A stretch of DNA of 64,000 nt from Conchiformibius sp. (GTDB lineage: Bacteria; Pseudomonadota; Gammaproteobacteria; Burkholderiales; Neisseriaceae). Each line of letters begins with the position of its first letter. The first letter of the stretch is position 1. The notes beneath the pieces were generated by a model, which made no database searches, had not been told where the DNA came from, and saw nothing but the letters and a program-made list of their open reading frames with translations. The stretch covers positions 1-64,000 of the forward strand of contig JASBYJ010000009.1 in NCBI GenBank assembly GCA_029984035.1, in the 5' to 3' direction. The position numbers and the translations under genes are program-made. Positions 8,802-21,640 of this stretch are shown piece after piece.

Positions 8802-9237
8802 AAAATGCTTTTTTGGAGAAAAGGCGGGCCAACGCCAAAATAGGCAAAACAAGAAATCCGCAGTAAAAGTCCAATCAAATTGATTGTTGCGGTGTTTTCA
8901 GTCTGTCGGTTTTACTTGGGTTGCGCCAGCCGGCAAACAACCTGAACCTATCGGTTTGAAGGGATTGTGCGGCTTTGCCCGTGTGGTGGCGATGGCCGGT
9001 TTTAGGAAACGGTAACGGATATTGCATTCAGCTGCTTCGGAGAAGTGTAGAGAGCATTTCGGGTTGGCAATGCGGCGAATTTGGCGTATTCGCCGTGATT
9101 TTGGCAGTGATTGCAACGATGCCGGTTTGAGGCTTTTCCTATCAATGAGGCCGTATGGATTAGGCTGCCTGAAGCCGTTGCTTGCTGTTGTGCTTGTTGT
9201 ATGAAACGGATAGTTTTCGAATTGAAAGGAAATGAAA

Positions 9238-9666
9238 ATGCAAATTTTCTATCAAACCCGTGCGACTGCGCGCGGCGGACGTTCCGGCCGCACCCAAATT
9301 GATGACGGCTCCATCGGTTTTGATTTGGTGCATTTTCGGGACAGCCGCAGCGGTACCAATCCCGAGCAATTGTTTGCAATGGGTTATGCCGCCTGTTTCG
9401 ACAGTGCGCTGCAACATGTTGCCCAAAGCATGGAATGGCAAGTCAGCTCACAATGTTCCTGTGAGGTAGGCATCGGTCAGGACAGCGATGGCGGTTTTGG
9501 TTTGGATATTGGTTTGACGGTGGAATTGCGCGGCATATCGGGAGAACAGGCGCGTATTTTGGTGGAAAAAGCCCATCAGGTTTGCCCTTATTCCCGCGCT
9601 ACCCGAAATAATGTGGATGTGCGTATCAAAGTGGTGGTGGTTAAACAGGAAGAATTTGATTTGTAA
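9238..9666 (+). CDS. ohr: Organic hydroperoxide resistance protein, Ohr family
   Basis: A 142-residue OsmC/Ohr-family peroxidase that reduces organic hydroperoxides with two redox Cys residues, usually recycled by lipoylated proteins. The first Cys is in MGYAACFDSALQHVA (Cys53) and the second in HQVCPYSRATRNNVDV (Cys116). GTNPEQLFA carries the conserved Glu. An ATG at 9232 also exists, but AAGGA at 9226-9230 is correctly spaced only for 9238. No OhrR-type regulator gene is adjacent. It lies between rpoB and rpoC, an unusual address. Confidence 0.9.
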   Translation: MQIFYQTRATARGGRSGRTQIDDGSIGFDLVHFRDSRSGTNPEQLFAMGYAACFDSALQHVAQSMEWQVSSQCSCEVGIGQDSDGGFGLDIGLTVELRGISGEQARILVEKAHQVCPYSRATRNNVDVRIKVVVVKQEEFDL

Positions 9667-9829
9667 ATCAACAGTATGAATGCTTCAAACGGGAAGCAGC
9701 TTGGTTTTCGTGTGATTGGTTTATTATCGGTTTATCCGAATACTTTGACCGAATCCGGTTTGTTCGCGAACGGATTTGAAGTTTTTCAGGCAGCCTGCAA
9801 TCGTCATGACATGATTTTTTAGGAATCCG

Positions 9830-10162
9830 ATGATGAAGTTTAAAACCGTTTTGTTTGTCGCTTTGTTTGCCATCAGTACCGCCCGGGCCATGCCGTCAGA
9901 CAGCGAGCGTATTGCCGATTTGGAGCGTCAAGTGGCGCGTTTGACCGAGCAGGTGAATATTTTGCTGGCAGAACGTTCAAGCGGCAAACGCGTTGAAAAC
10001 GAAGCCGTTTATGTATGCAGCCTGAATGTATTCACCAGCCATTTCCGTGCCGAAAACGGCAACCGTGGCCGCGCACGCTTGGATGTGTTGAAACAGTGCC
10101 GCAACAAGCATGACGGTATGTTTTGTAAAAACGAAGATGTGCGTTGCGAGGTTTACCGTTAA
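9830..10162 (+). CDS. Small exported protein of unknown function
   Basis: A 110-residue protein with a cleavable signal peptide (probable cut after ARA, about residue 20), a short heptad-like stretch SERIADLERQVARLTEQVNI that should form a coiled coil, and a Cys-rich C-terminal part with four Cys, suggesting two disulfides in the periplasm. AGGA at 9821-9824 precedes tandem ATGs at 9830 and 9833. I do not recognise the family. It is flanked by ohr and the solute-binding lipoproteins in the rpoB-rpoC interval. Confidence 0.75.
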   Translation: MMKFKTVLFVALFAISTARAMPSDSERIADLERQVARLTEQVNILLAERSSGKRVENEAVYVCSLNVFTSHFRAENGNRGRARLDVLKQCRNKHDGMFCKNEDVRCEVYR

Positions 10163-10325
10163 CCGTTTGGCAGGCGGCGGAAGCGCGGTGTTTGGTTTCA
10201 GGCTGCCTGAAAACGGACAAATCCTACCTGTTTGGATAAGAAAGAATAAAATAAACAGGGAAATATATCAGGATTATTTTATGTAAGCGTAGTTTGACGA
10301 ACATAATTAATATGAGGAGTGGGAT

Positions 10326-11117
10326 ATGAATACCGTTAAGATAGGTTTGCTGTTTACTTTGTTTTTGGCGGTATCCGCTTGTTCGGAAAACTCGTCTTCT
10401 GCGTCTTCCGAAACGGTTTCGTCCGGGACGGATGGTATGCCGGTTTACCGTGTGGTCAGGGATTTTGTTTACCCTCCTTATCTGTTGATGCCGCAAGGTA
10501 AAACAAATCAAGGGTTGGAAATAGATATTTTGGAAGCAATCGGCAAGCGGCAGGGATTTCGGTTGGAATATGTCCACGAACCGTGGGAAAAATTATTTAA
10601 GGATTTGTCCGAACGGGATATCAGTATTACTTTGGGAGGTACTTCCATCGAAGATGTGGAGCAAGAAGTTTCGACTCCTGCGCGGCCTTATATCGTTTCG
10701 ATGGATTGTCTCGCTGCTGCGAATGAAGCCGATTTGGATAATTGGCAGCAAAAAAATATAACGACTTTGAATTCGGGTGATTGGGCGGAAGATTTGTCTG
10801 AAGAATATGGAATTTCAAATAAGAAAATCAAATTGGTGGATACCCATTACCAGGTTTTATCGGGAATTTTGCAAAAAAATACCGAAATCGGCGTAGGGGA
10901 TTGCGTTTCTCTGCGCTATAACGCCGACAGCGAAACGTTTGCCAAACATTCTTTTGCTATTAAGGAATTACCGGATTCAGAGGAAGACGACAGCACCCGA
11001 ATTGTGTTTTCCGTGCGCAAAGACCAAACCGAATTGTTGGCCAAAATCAATGCAGGCTTGGCAGATTTAGAGAAAAGCGGCGAATTGGAAGCGATTAAAA
11101 AGCGTTGGGGGCAATAA
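10326..11117 (+). CDS. Solute-binding lipoprotein, family 3-like, paralogue A
   Basis: A 263-residue lipoprotein (lipobox VSAC, Cys19) with a family 3 solute-binding fold. It begins VYRVVRDFVYPPYLLMPQG, then GLEIDILEAIGKRQGFRLEY and ITLGGTSIEDVEQEVSTP. The Arg that binds the amino-acid carboxylate in typical members is missing from this loop (EDVEQE instead of a TxxR pattern), and Cys residues occur in SMDCL and VGDCV. GAGGAG precedes the ATG. Its neighbour downstream is the same length and clearly a tandem duplicate. The ligand is unknown. Confidence 0.85.
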   Translation: MNTVKIGLLFTLFLAVSACSENSSSASSETVSSGTDGMPVYRVVRDFVYPPYLLMPQGKTNQGLEIDILEAIGKRQGFRLEYVHEPWEKLFKDLSERDISITLGGTSIEDVEQEVSTPARPYIVSMDCLAAANEADLDNWQQKNITTLNSGDWAEDLSEEYGISNKKIKLVDTHYQVLSGILQKNTEIGVGDCVSLRYNADSETFAKHSFAIKELPDSEEDDSTRIVFSVRKDQTELLAKINAGLADLEKSGELEAIKKRWGQ

Positions 11118-11187
11118 TTTTTTCGTTTTCAGGCAGCCTGAAAACGGTTGGTTTAATCTTTTGATTAGTCTGATGAGAGTAAGCAAG

Positions 11188-11979
11188 ATGAATATTGCAA
11201 AATTTGGATTATTGTTGGGAGTGTTTTTTATTGCCGCCTGTTCGGAAAACGGCAGTATGACTTCGGTTCAGGAGGCATCTGCGCCTGAAGTTGATGACCG
11301 ACCTGTATATCGTGCAGTACGCGATGTTACTTATCCTCCTTATTTGTTAACGGTGCATAGCGGCGAACATGCCGGTTTGGAAGTGGATATTTTAAATGCG
11401 GTTGCCAAGCAGCAAGGTTTTAAAATCGAATATATTGTCCAACCGTGGGATAAATTATTTACCAATTTGAAAGAACTCGACATACATATATCATTAGGCG
11501 GTACTTCTATAGAAGATGTGAATCAGGAAGTTTCCATACCGACCCGACCGTATGTGGTTTCTTTGGATTGCCTGATAGGTCGAAGTAAAGAGGATTTACA
11601 TCATTGGTGGAAGAAAAAGATAGCTATCACTGAATTTGGCGAGTGGAAAGATACTCTGATACAAGACTACGGCATGAAGGTAGAAAATATAAGAACGGTC
11701 GATACCCACTATCAAGTGATGACCGAAGTGTTGAAGAAAAATGCCGAAATCGGGTTGGGCGATTGTGTGGCTATGCGCTACCACATAGCCAGCGAAACTT
11801 TCGACGATACCCCCTTGCTATTGCAGGCCGTGCCGGGCATGGAAGAAGATGACAGCACCCGTATTGTATTTTCCGTCCGCAAAGACGAGCCCGAGCTTTT
11901 GGCTAAAATCAATGCCGGTTTGGAAGCTTTGCAGAAAAACGGAGAATTAGATGCCATTAAGGCGCGCTGGAAGCAGTAA
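11188..11979 (+). CDS. Solute-binding lipoprotein, family 3-like, paralogue B
   Basis: A 263-residue lipoprotein (lipobox IAAC, Cys18), equal in length to the preceding gene and alignable throughout: YPPYLLTVHSGEHAGLEVDI, SLGGTSIEDVNQEVSIPTRP, LDCL, LGDCVAMRY and MEEDDSTRIVFSVRKDEPEL. The frame is open to 11161, but the ATG at 11188 matches the paralogue start and places the signal peptide correctly. The binding-site Arg is missing here too and the Cys pair is conserved, so both copies probably share a non-standard ligand. Confidence 0.85.
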   Translation: MNIAKFGLLLGVFFIAACSENGSMTSVQEASAPEVDDRPVYRAVRDVTYPPYLLTVHSGEHAGLEVDILNAVAKQQGFKIEYIVQPWDKLFTNLKELDIHISLGGTSIEDVNQEVSIPTRPYVVSLDCLIGRSKEDLHHWWKKKIAITEFGEWKDTLIQDYGMKVENIRTVDTHYQVMTEVLKKNAEIGLGDCVAMRYHIASETFDDTPLLLQAVPGMEEDDSTRIVFSVRKDEPELLAKINAGLEALQKNGELDAIKARWKQ

Positions 11980-11986
11980 TTTCCGG

Positions 11987-12003
11987 TTTCAGGCAGCCTG
12001 AAA
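11987..12003. repeat. DNA uptake sequence, 17-bp near-palindrome
   Basis: TTTCAGGCAGCCTGAAA between the second lipoprotein gene and rpoC. One strand reads AGGCAGCCTGAA, the other AGGCTGCCTGAA. Similar full sites lie at 28317-28333 and 30944-30960, and many partial ones across the window. Confidence 0.9.
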
Positions 12004-12203
12004 ACTTTGCCTATAGATACAGGAATCAGGCTGTATGAGATTATTTTGATTAAGTATATTGACCGGCATCGTAAGAAATTGGTGAGATTGAGCAGTATAT
12101 TTTGAGCAGAGAACGATGCATGCAAAATCTTCAGGCAGCCAAAAGTATGCTGCCGCAAAAATAATTTTTAAAACACGGGTTTGACCCTTATCAGGAGCAA
12201 TCA

Positions 12204-16394
<4,191 letters not shown>

Positions 16395-16451
16395 TCCGTA
16401 CGATACGTACAGCCGAACGGTAAACGATATATGCTTCTGATATAGGCAATC

Positions 16452-16506
16452 AACACGGCATGATGGATAGGCAGCATTTTGAGGCCCGACATCATGCCGT
16501 GTTTTA
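16452..16506 (+). terminator. Terminator hairpin after rpoC
   Basis: AACACGGCATGATG (16452-16465) is complementary to CATCATGCCGTGTT (16490-16503), a 14-bp stem with a 24-base loop, followed by TTAT. It lies 57 bases after the rpoC stop. Confidence 0.75.
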
Positions 16507-16595
16507 TGATGACTTTTGTGATTGGATGCGTCTTCTGCACCAATCAATATTCAAGTGCTTAGTCGAACCGGTTATCTGCCGATACAAAGATGGAT

Positions 16596-16627
16596 AAAGG
16601 CTGCCTGAAAAGTTTCAGGCAGCCTTT
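16596..16627. terminator. Uptake-sequence terminator downstream of rpoC
   Basis: AAAGGCTGCCTGAAA (16596-16610) and its complement at 16613-16627 form a 15-bp stem with a two-base loop and a T-run on each strand. It is a second stop for the rpoBC region. The remaining 16628-17243 stretch contains no gene I can support. Confidence 0.8.
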
Positions 16628-17243
16628 TGATGGTATGAAAGTGCGCCATACCGTTTGGGATGTGACGGATTACCGATTGGTTTTAACGTTTATCTTTACT
16701 TTTTTGAATATCCATTTCCCGATATTGGTTCCCGTCTAGGCATTTGAACATCATCGAATGGTTTGATGTATTGCAATAAGCTGCCGGTATCTATACCGCG
16801 CCCATGTTCTGTCTTTCAGGATTTTAAACAGCCGGCGAGTGCAGAGTGTTTGTTAAGGTGATGTACTCTTGTTTTTTTAGGAAAATAAGCGTTTTTTCCG
16901 CTCTTGAACCGTAAAATCCCATATCTTTTATGGGGTTGGATGGTTTCCAATCGGCCAAATGTGGTTTGGGTTCCACTTCTCGTCAAGCGGTTTTATTTTG
17001 GCGGAGATTTGAAGATGGGCGTGTGTTTGGGTTGCGGTACGGTTTTTTTACGTTGTTTAAGATGTCGGAATAATACAGGCACAGGTTTGATGACTTCGGA
17101 TGGCCGATACATCAAGAATCCCGGCGAAAGCGGCACAGCCGATAAAACGGTCGGGAATATGCTAAGGAGCAGATGTGTTTAGAAATATTCGGCATGGGAT
17201 ATTCCCGTTGGTTTTCGGCATTTTGTTGGAATTTGTGATTGAT

Positions 17244-18107
17244 TTACAGTTGCTGATTCTCCAACAGGCGGAATTGCACGCGGATAAATTCATCCAACAC
17301 GGCTTGCTGGATTTCCAAGCGTTTGGTTAAAGGGGAGGCGAAACGGACAACCAAGCGGTAATTTTTATCGCAGTCGGGAACACGGCTGATGCGAAAGCGG
17401 GCGGCAGGAGTGATAAACAATTTCTGCACCTGTACCAATTCCAGATAAGTGGCAATGGCGTCGGCGAACGGGGCGCAATGTTGCTCCAATACGGCGGCCA
17501 ATTTGGGAACGATGGCATCGGAATCCAAATGAATGGGAACGGGAATATCGAAAGTATGCACCACATATGCGCCCAGTATGCTGTCGCGGCGCACGGAATA
17601 ATTGAGCAGCAGGCTGTTGGGAAAAGATACGGTTTTGCCCGACAGTTGTCCGATGGACGGGTCGGGGCCGATTTCCATCATCAGGGTGTTGAGCAGGTTG
17701 ATGTCGATTACTCTGCCGCGCATATGGTTGATTTCTATGTAATCGCCTACCGAATATTGTTGCGTGGCGATGCGCAACAGGCTGCCTGAAAGGCACATAA
17801 TCAATTCTTTGGTGGCCAACACGGTGGCTGCTGCCAATGCCACCATAGACAAGGCAAAAGTGTGTATCTGGCTCGACCAAACGGTAAACAGTCCCAAAAC
17901 GCAGAGCAGTAGCGACACGTTGCGGCTGACAACCGCGGCACGGCGTTTGGCTTCGATTTCCAAAGCGGGGTGGCGGGAAAAATGGAGTTTCAACCCGATG
18001 CCGCGCAGCAGCCAGACTGCAGGTATCCAGATAAGGGAAAGCAGCCATTCTTTGGGAATGTGCAGATTGGCCAGCCAGTAGCCGGCGGTTTCCAATAGCG
18101 TATTCAT
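17244..18107 (-). CDS. MscS-like mechanosensitive channel family protein
   Basis: A 287-residue inner-membrane protein with three or four N-terminal membrane segments followed by an MscS-type core: VALAAATVLATKELIMCLSG as the pore-like helix, then YSVGDYIEINHMRGRVIDIN of the beta domain and a SFPNSLLL segment. MscS channels open under membrane tension to release osmolytes. The frame extends to a TTG at 18248, but the extension is not membrane-like, so the ATG at 18107 is preferred. It probably follows gcr on the same strand. Confidence 0.8.
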   Translation of the reverse strand: MNTLLETAGYWLANLHIPKEWLLSLIWIPAVWLLRGIGLKLHFSRHPALEIEAKRRAAVVSRNVSLLLCVLGLFTVWSSQIHTFALSMVALAAATVLATKELIMCLSGSLLRIATQQYSVGDYIEINHMRGRVIDINLLNTLMMEIGPDPSIGQLSGKTVSFPNSLLLNYSVRRDSILGAYVVHTFDIPVPIHLDSDAIVPKLAAVLEQHCAPFADAIATYLELVQVQKLFITPAARFRISRVPDCDKNYRLVVRFASPLTKRLEIQQAVLDEFIRVQFRLLENQQL

Positions 18108-18324
18108 GTCATGGAGATGATGGTTGGGTGTAAAAGAGTGGCGGTGCAAAGTAACGGCCGAATCGCAGGGCGGCGCGACAGGTTCGCCGTAGCGGGAGAG
18201 GCCGATGGATTGCCAAGCCTTGCGGGCTGCCGAATATGGTTCATGCAATCCGTATCAAACGGAATATGTTGATATCCATGCCATATGCCGGATGAAATTC
18301 GGCGACAGGCTGCCTGAAAGGTTT

Positions 18325-20370
18325 TCAGGCAGCGTGGTGGCCGGTATGGTCTTTGGCTTCCACCGTTTCTTTATTGCCTTTGCGCGGCGCGGGCGGAACG
18401 GGTTCGGGCGGCAGATTGTGCGGCAGAAACAAACTCAAAGGACGCTCCCGAGCGATTTGCAGCACGCATAGGAAAATATTCCAACCGCTTTGGATATGCG
18501 TACCGCGCGAACGCAACGCCACCCATAAAGTGATAGCGAAGCTCACCGCCAGATTGACCACGCCAATCAGCAGCACAAACAACATACTCTGTACGAACAG
18601 CCAAAATCCGATGCTGCCTGAAACCGCCGCATAGCCGACATTGGCGGAAGAAAAGGCAATATGGCGGATATCCAGCGGCAAACCGGTAGCGTGGCCGATA
18701 AATCCCGTCATCGCCAACAACATGCCAAAGCAGAGATTGCCCATCAAAGAGCCGTAGTTATCGTGCATATAATCGGCAAACCGGGCGCGCAGTTTTTCAG
18801 GCAGCAAACGTTTCAAAACAGGATGGTGGCGCAAACGCATCCGCAGATTGAGATAATCGCAGCGGTTGTCGAAAAAGCCCGAAATAATCCCCGAACAAAA
18901 CAGCCAAACGCCTGCAATGGCGGCATACAGCAAGGTCGGCTTCCAAGGGTCGACAGCCGCCAGTTGGGCGTTGACCTGCGCTTTATTCAGAATCGGAAAA
19001 TCCCGAAACGCCATCCACAAAGCCGCAATCACCATCGCCGTTGCCGTTGCCGTCAGCACATTGCCCGCCACTGCCGCCATTTGCGAGCGCAGTACATCGA
19101 CCAGCAATTGCGCCAACTTCATATCGACGGCCACGCCTTTGTCGTTGCCCTCTGCCGCAGCGGCAAAATGCGAAGCGGTCATGGCAGGCTGTTTGGTGGC
19201 CACCGTGCCGCCGAGCATGAAAATCAGGGCAAAACCGATGCCGTAATTCAGGCCGGAAACCAGGCTGTATAAAAAATAATTGTCTATGGTTTTACCGAAA
19301 TGGATTTTCAGCAGCGACATTAAAGCAATCAGCACGCCGCCCGCAGCTGCCGAATAAAACATACCCAAATATTCTTTTTTATTGCGGGTGATGTAGTGTT
19401 CGCCATGGTCGCCCGTGTTTTGGGTGATGCTGCGCGAGAGCATGCGTACGCTGCGCTTCCAAAGCGGTGCCACGCCGTGTTGTTCTGCCGCTGCGCTTGC
19501 CAAAGTGCCGGTGAGTTTCAACATATCACGCGGCGGAATCACTTCGGGTGCGAACACATCCAAAAGCAGCACCATGCGGTCAAAGGTTTGGTCCAAACGT
19601 TCCAACAGGTGCGCTACGCCCAAAGAAGAACCTGCCCCCGCCCCCGTTCCTTTTTTACGCAGCGTTTCCACTTGTTTGCGGCATTGGTCGAGCATCACAT
19701 ACAGATGGCTGTCGTCAAATTCATCGCTGCTTGCTTTCGCACGCAGCCAATAGCTCACCTCGCGTTTTAAGGCGACAAAAGGCGAATCTCTGTCCAACAG
19801 TTTCGGGTCGAGACGGATTAAATCAGGTTCCAACGCCTCCGCCGCCACCCAAATCGACAGCATTTCCACCGCATGCAAACCTTCTTGGCGCAGATAATCG
19901 TGCAGCGTTTTTCTGTCGCCTTCGGGTGTATGCCGCGACAGCAGGGAAAACAGCTTCAACCATAGAGCGGCAGGCACCGATTCCAACCAATGGCGGTCGT
20001 TTTCACGGTAAAAAAGTTGCGAGAAAACATCGCGCAAATCGCTGCCGTCTTTGTAGGAAGGATTGATTTTTTCATACAGCCGCGCCGTCATTTCGCGGCG
20101 GAATCCCTCGCGTGCGAAAATCCCCGCACTAATCAGCAAAGGATACAGCCGCACCTTGCGCAGCCAGCGGTTGAGCAATATTCCCGCCTGTGCGCACAAT
20201 TCCCCGTTTTCCAGCAAAACATCCGTTAAAACCGCCAAACGTTCCGCCGCATATTTTCCCTTGCTCTGGCGCAACCAATCGGCAATGCCGCACAACAACG
20301 CCCAAGCCCGGTTTTCCTGCACTTGCAGGCGGATAAATTCACTCAGATTTTTCTCGTTTACGCGCGACAC
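18325..20370 (-). CDS. gcr: Gcr-type 'site-specific recombinase' family membrane protein
   Basis: A 681-residue protein of the family named after the gonococcal crossover recombinase Gcr. The N-terminal half is soluble and helical, and the C-terminal half (about 340-640) has several membrane segments, for example GMFYSAAAGGVLIALMSLL. It shows no tyrosine- or serine-recombinase catalytic motif, so the name rests on family naming and the recombinase role is doubtful. The start is a GTG at 20370 with GGAG six bases upstream. A 217-base gap with an uptake sequence separates it from the MscS-like gene. Confidence 0.8.
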   Translation of the reverse strand: MSRVNEKNLSEFIRLQVQENRAWALLCGIADWLRQSKGKYAAERLAVLTDVLLENGELCAQAGILLNRWLRKVRLYPLLISAGIFAREGFRREMTARLYEKINPSYKDGSDLRDVFSQLFYRENDRHWLESVPAALWLKLFSLLSRHTPEGDRKTLHDYLRQEGLHAVEMLSIWVAAEALEPDLIRLDPKLLDRDSPFVALKREVSYWLRAKASSDEFDDSHLYVMLDQCRKQVETLRKKGTGAGAGSSLGVAHLLERLDQTFDRMVLLLDVFAPEVIPPRDMLKLTGTLASAAAEQHGVAPLWKRSVRMLSRSITQNTGDHGEHYITRNKKEYLGMFYSAAAGGVLIALMSLLKIHFGKTIDNYFLYSLVSGLNYGIGFALIFMLGGTVATKQPAMTASHFAAAAEGNDKGVAVDMKLAQLLVDVLRSQMAAVAGNVLTATATAMVIAALWMAFRDFPILNKAQVNAQLAAVDPWKPTLLYAAIAGVWLFCSGIISGFFDNRCDYLNLRMRLRHHPVLKRLLPEKLRARFADYMHDNYGSLMGNLCFGMLLAMTGFIGHATGLPLDIRHIAFSSANVGYAAVSGSIGFWLFVQSMLFVLLIGVVNLAVSFAITLWVALRSRGTHIQSGWNIFLCVLQIARERPLSLFLPHNLPPEPVPPAPRKGNKETVEAKDHTGHHAA

Positions 20371-20963
20371 CTTGCACTCCGAAACCTATTGCGCCCATAC
20401 CTTCAGGCAGCCTGAAACCGAAACATTATAGATACCGACCTTTGTCCCCGCAAGTTGGGTTTTTATTCGGGAAACAAGCCGCAAATATTCCGCAAACACC
20501 CGACAAGACATATCGGCGCAACGGAATAAGGCAAGCCGCGTGCCGTATCGGTATGCGTTGGGAATCCGATTGCCGGATAATCGCGCAGCGTTTTTTTGCG
20601 GCTTTCAGATGCATGCCGTACCGGCGGCGAAACGGTTTTAACCCTATTGGCCGGGTATCTATTTCGGCCGGGAGCGGCTGCCTGCGCTGTGCGGCGGAGT
20701 AAAATCTTGACGTTTGGCCGATGGTATATGGATACCTGACAGCTTGTTTCAGATATATGGCAGGCTGCCTGAAAATGTTCAGGCAGCCTGAAAGAAAGCC
20801 GATACCGCTTATTCGTTTGAAAATCGTCGGATACCCGCCTGTTTTCTTGACGTTATTTTAGAAAGGCCGCACCGTTGCAGGCTCGGTAAACATTTTTTCT
20901 CCGGTTCTTGTACGGTAATCTGTCTTTAAATCGGTTACTGCACGCGTACGGCAGGGTGTTGAC

Positions 20964-21216
20964 GAAACGTTTCATGATGAAAATCCTGTCGGATGGCAAC
21001 CGCCGATAACCTGAAATACGGGCAAAACCTTGCTTCGGATGCCGTACAAAATGCGGCTTCCAATTGCTTTAAGTCTGTTTTTCGGCATACAATCCGACCG
21101 TCCGCGTGTGTTAACTGGTGTTAAAACCGGTTTTCGTATGTTAAAACCGGTTTCCGTGCGAGGACTGAAGAAAAAATGTTTACAACCCGCAAAGGATTTT
21201 CATCATGAAACGTTTC
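20964..21216. repeat. Perfect 24-bp inverted repeat, one arm over a lipoprotein start
   Basis: The segment 20964-20987 is the exact reverse complement of 21193-21216, which contains the AGGA ribosome site, ATG and first codons of the lipoprotein gene at 21205. Read on the minus strand, the left arm continues as a degraded ATG AAA CGT TTC gene start (MKRFVNTL compared with MKRFINAL). It appears to be the relic of an inverted copy of the gene 5' end. The rest of 20371-21204 holds uptake sequences and no credible gene. Confidence 0.8.
21118..21157. repeat. Two 20-bp tandem repeats with a palindromic core
   Basis: GTGTTAAAACCGGTTTTCGT (21118-21137) is followed at once by a copy with two changes (21138-21157). 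Each unit holds the palindrome AAACCGGTTT. It lies about 50 bases before the lipoprotein gene at 21205, in a suitable position for a double operator. Confidence 0.7.
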
Positions 21217-21615
21217 ATTAACGCCCTACTCGGCGCAACATTGTGTTCTTTACTGATAGCTTGCGGCGGCGGCGCGTCCACGCCCGAAGATGCCGCGAAA
21301 ACATTTATTGAAAAAATGTATCAAGGCAAAGCCGATGATGTTGTTGCCATGATTCATATTCCGGATGATCAAAAAGACCAAGCCGGCTTGAAAGAAATGG
21401 TCTCGGGCAAAATTAAAGCCGATGTCGCTAAAACCAAAGCCAGAGCTGAAGCCAACGGCGGTGTGGATAAAATAGTCGCACAGCCTTTCAAGCCTTTTGA
21501 AAAGGATGAGAAGTATGGCAAGGTAAAAGTAGAAACCGTGTTTAAAAACGGCAAAACCGAGACCGACAGTGTCAAAGTCATCCATACCGATGACGGTTGG
21601 AAAATTGGTTTATAA
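21205..21615 (+). CDS. DUF4878-like lipoprotein
   Basis: A 136-residue lipoprotein (lipobox LIAC, Cys20) followed by a small domain starting TPEDAAKTFIEKMYQGKADD and ending DSVKVIHTDDGWKIGL, which matches the DUF4878 / NTF2-like type common in Neisseria. AGGA precedes the ATG at 21205. Its biochemical role is unknown. It is close to the YiiX-like gene downstream and the two may be co-transcribed. Confidence 0.8.
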   Translation: MKRFINALLGATLCSLLIACGGGASTPEDAAKTFIEKMYQGKADDVVAMIHIPDDQKDQAGLKEMVSGKIKADVAKTKARAEANGGVDKIVAQPFKPFEKDEKYGKVKVETVFKNGKTETDSVKVIHTDDGWKIGL

Positions 21616-21640
21616 AATCCTGTTTTTTGCCGACACTCAA

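Noticed and set aside
16904..17182. 92-codon frame after rpoC
   Set aside because: Its start is TTG without a ribosome site, and the sequence shows no domain, signal or consistent codon use.
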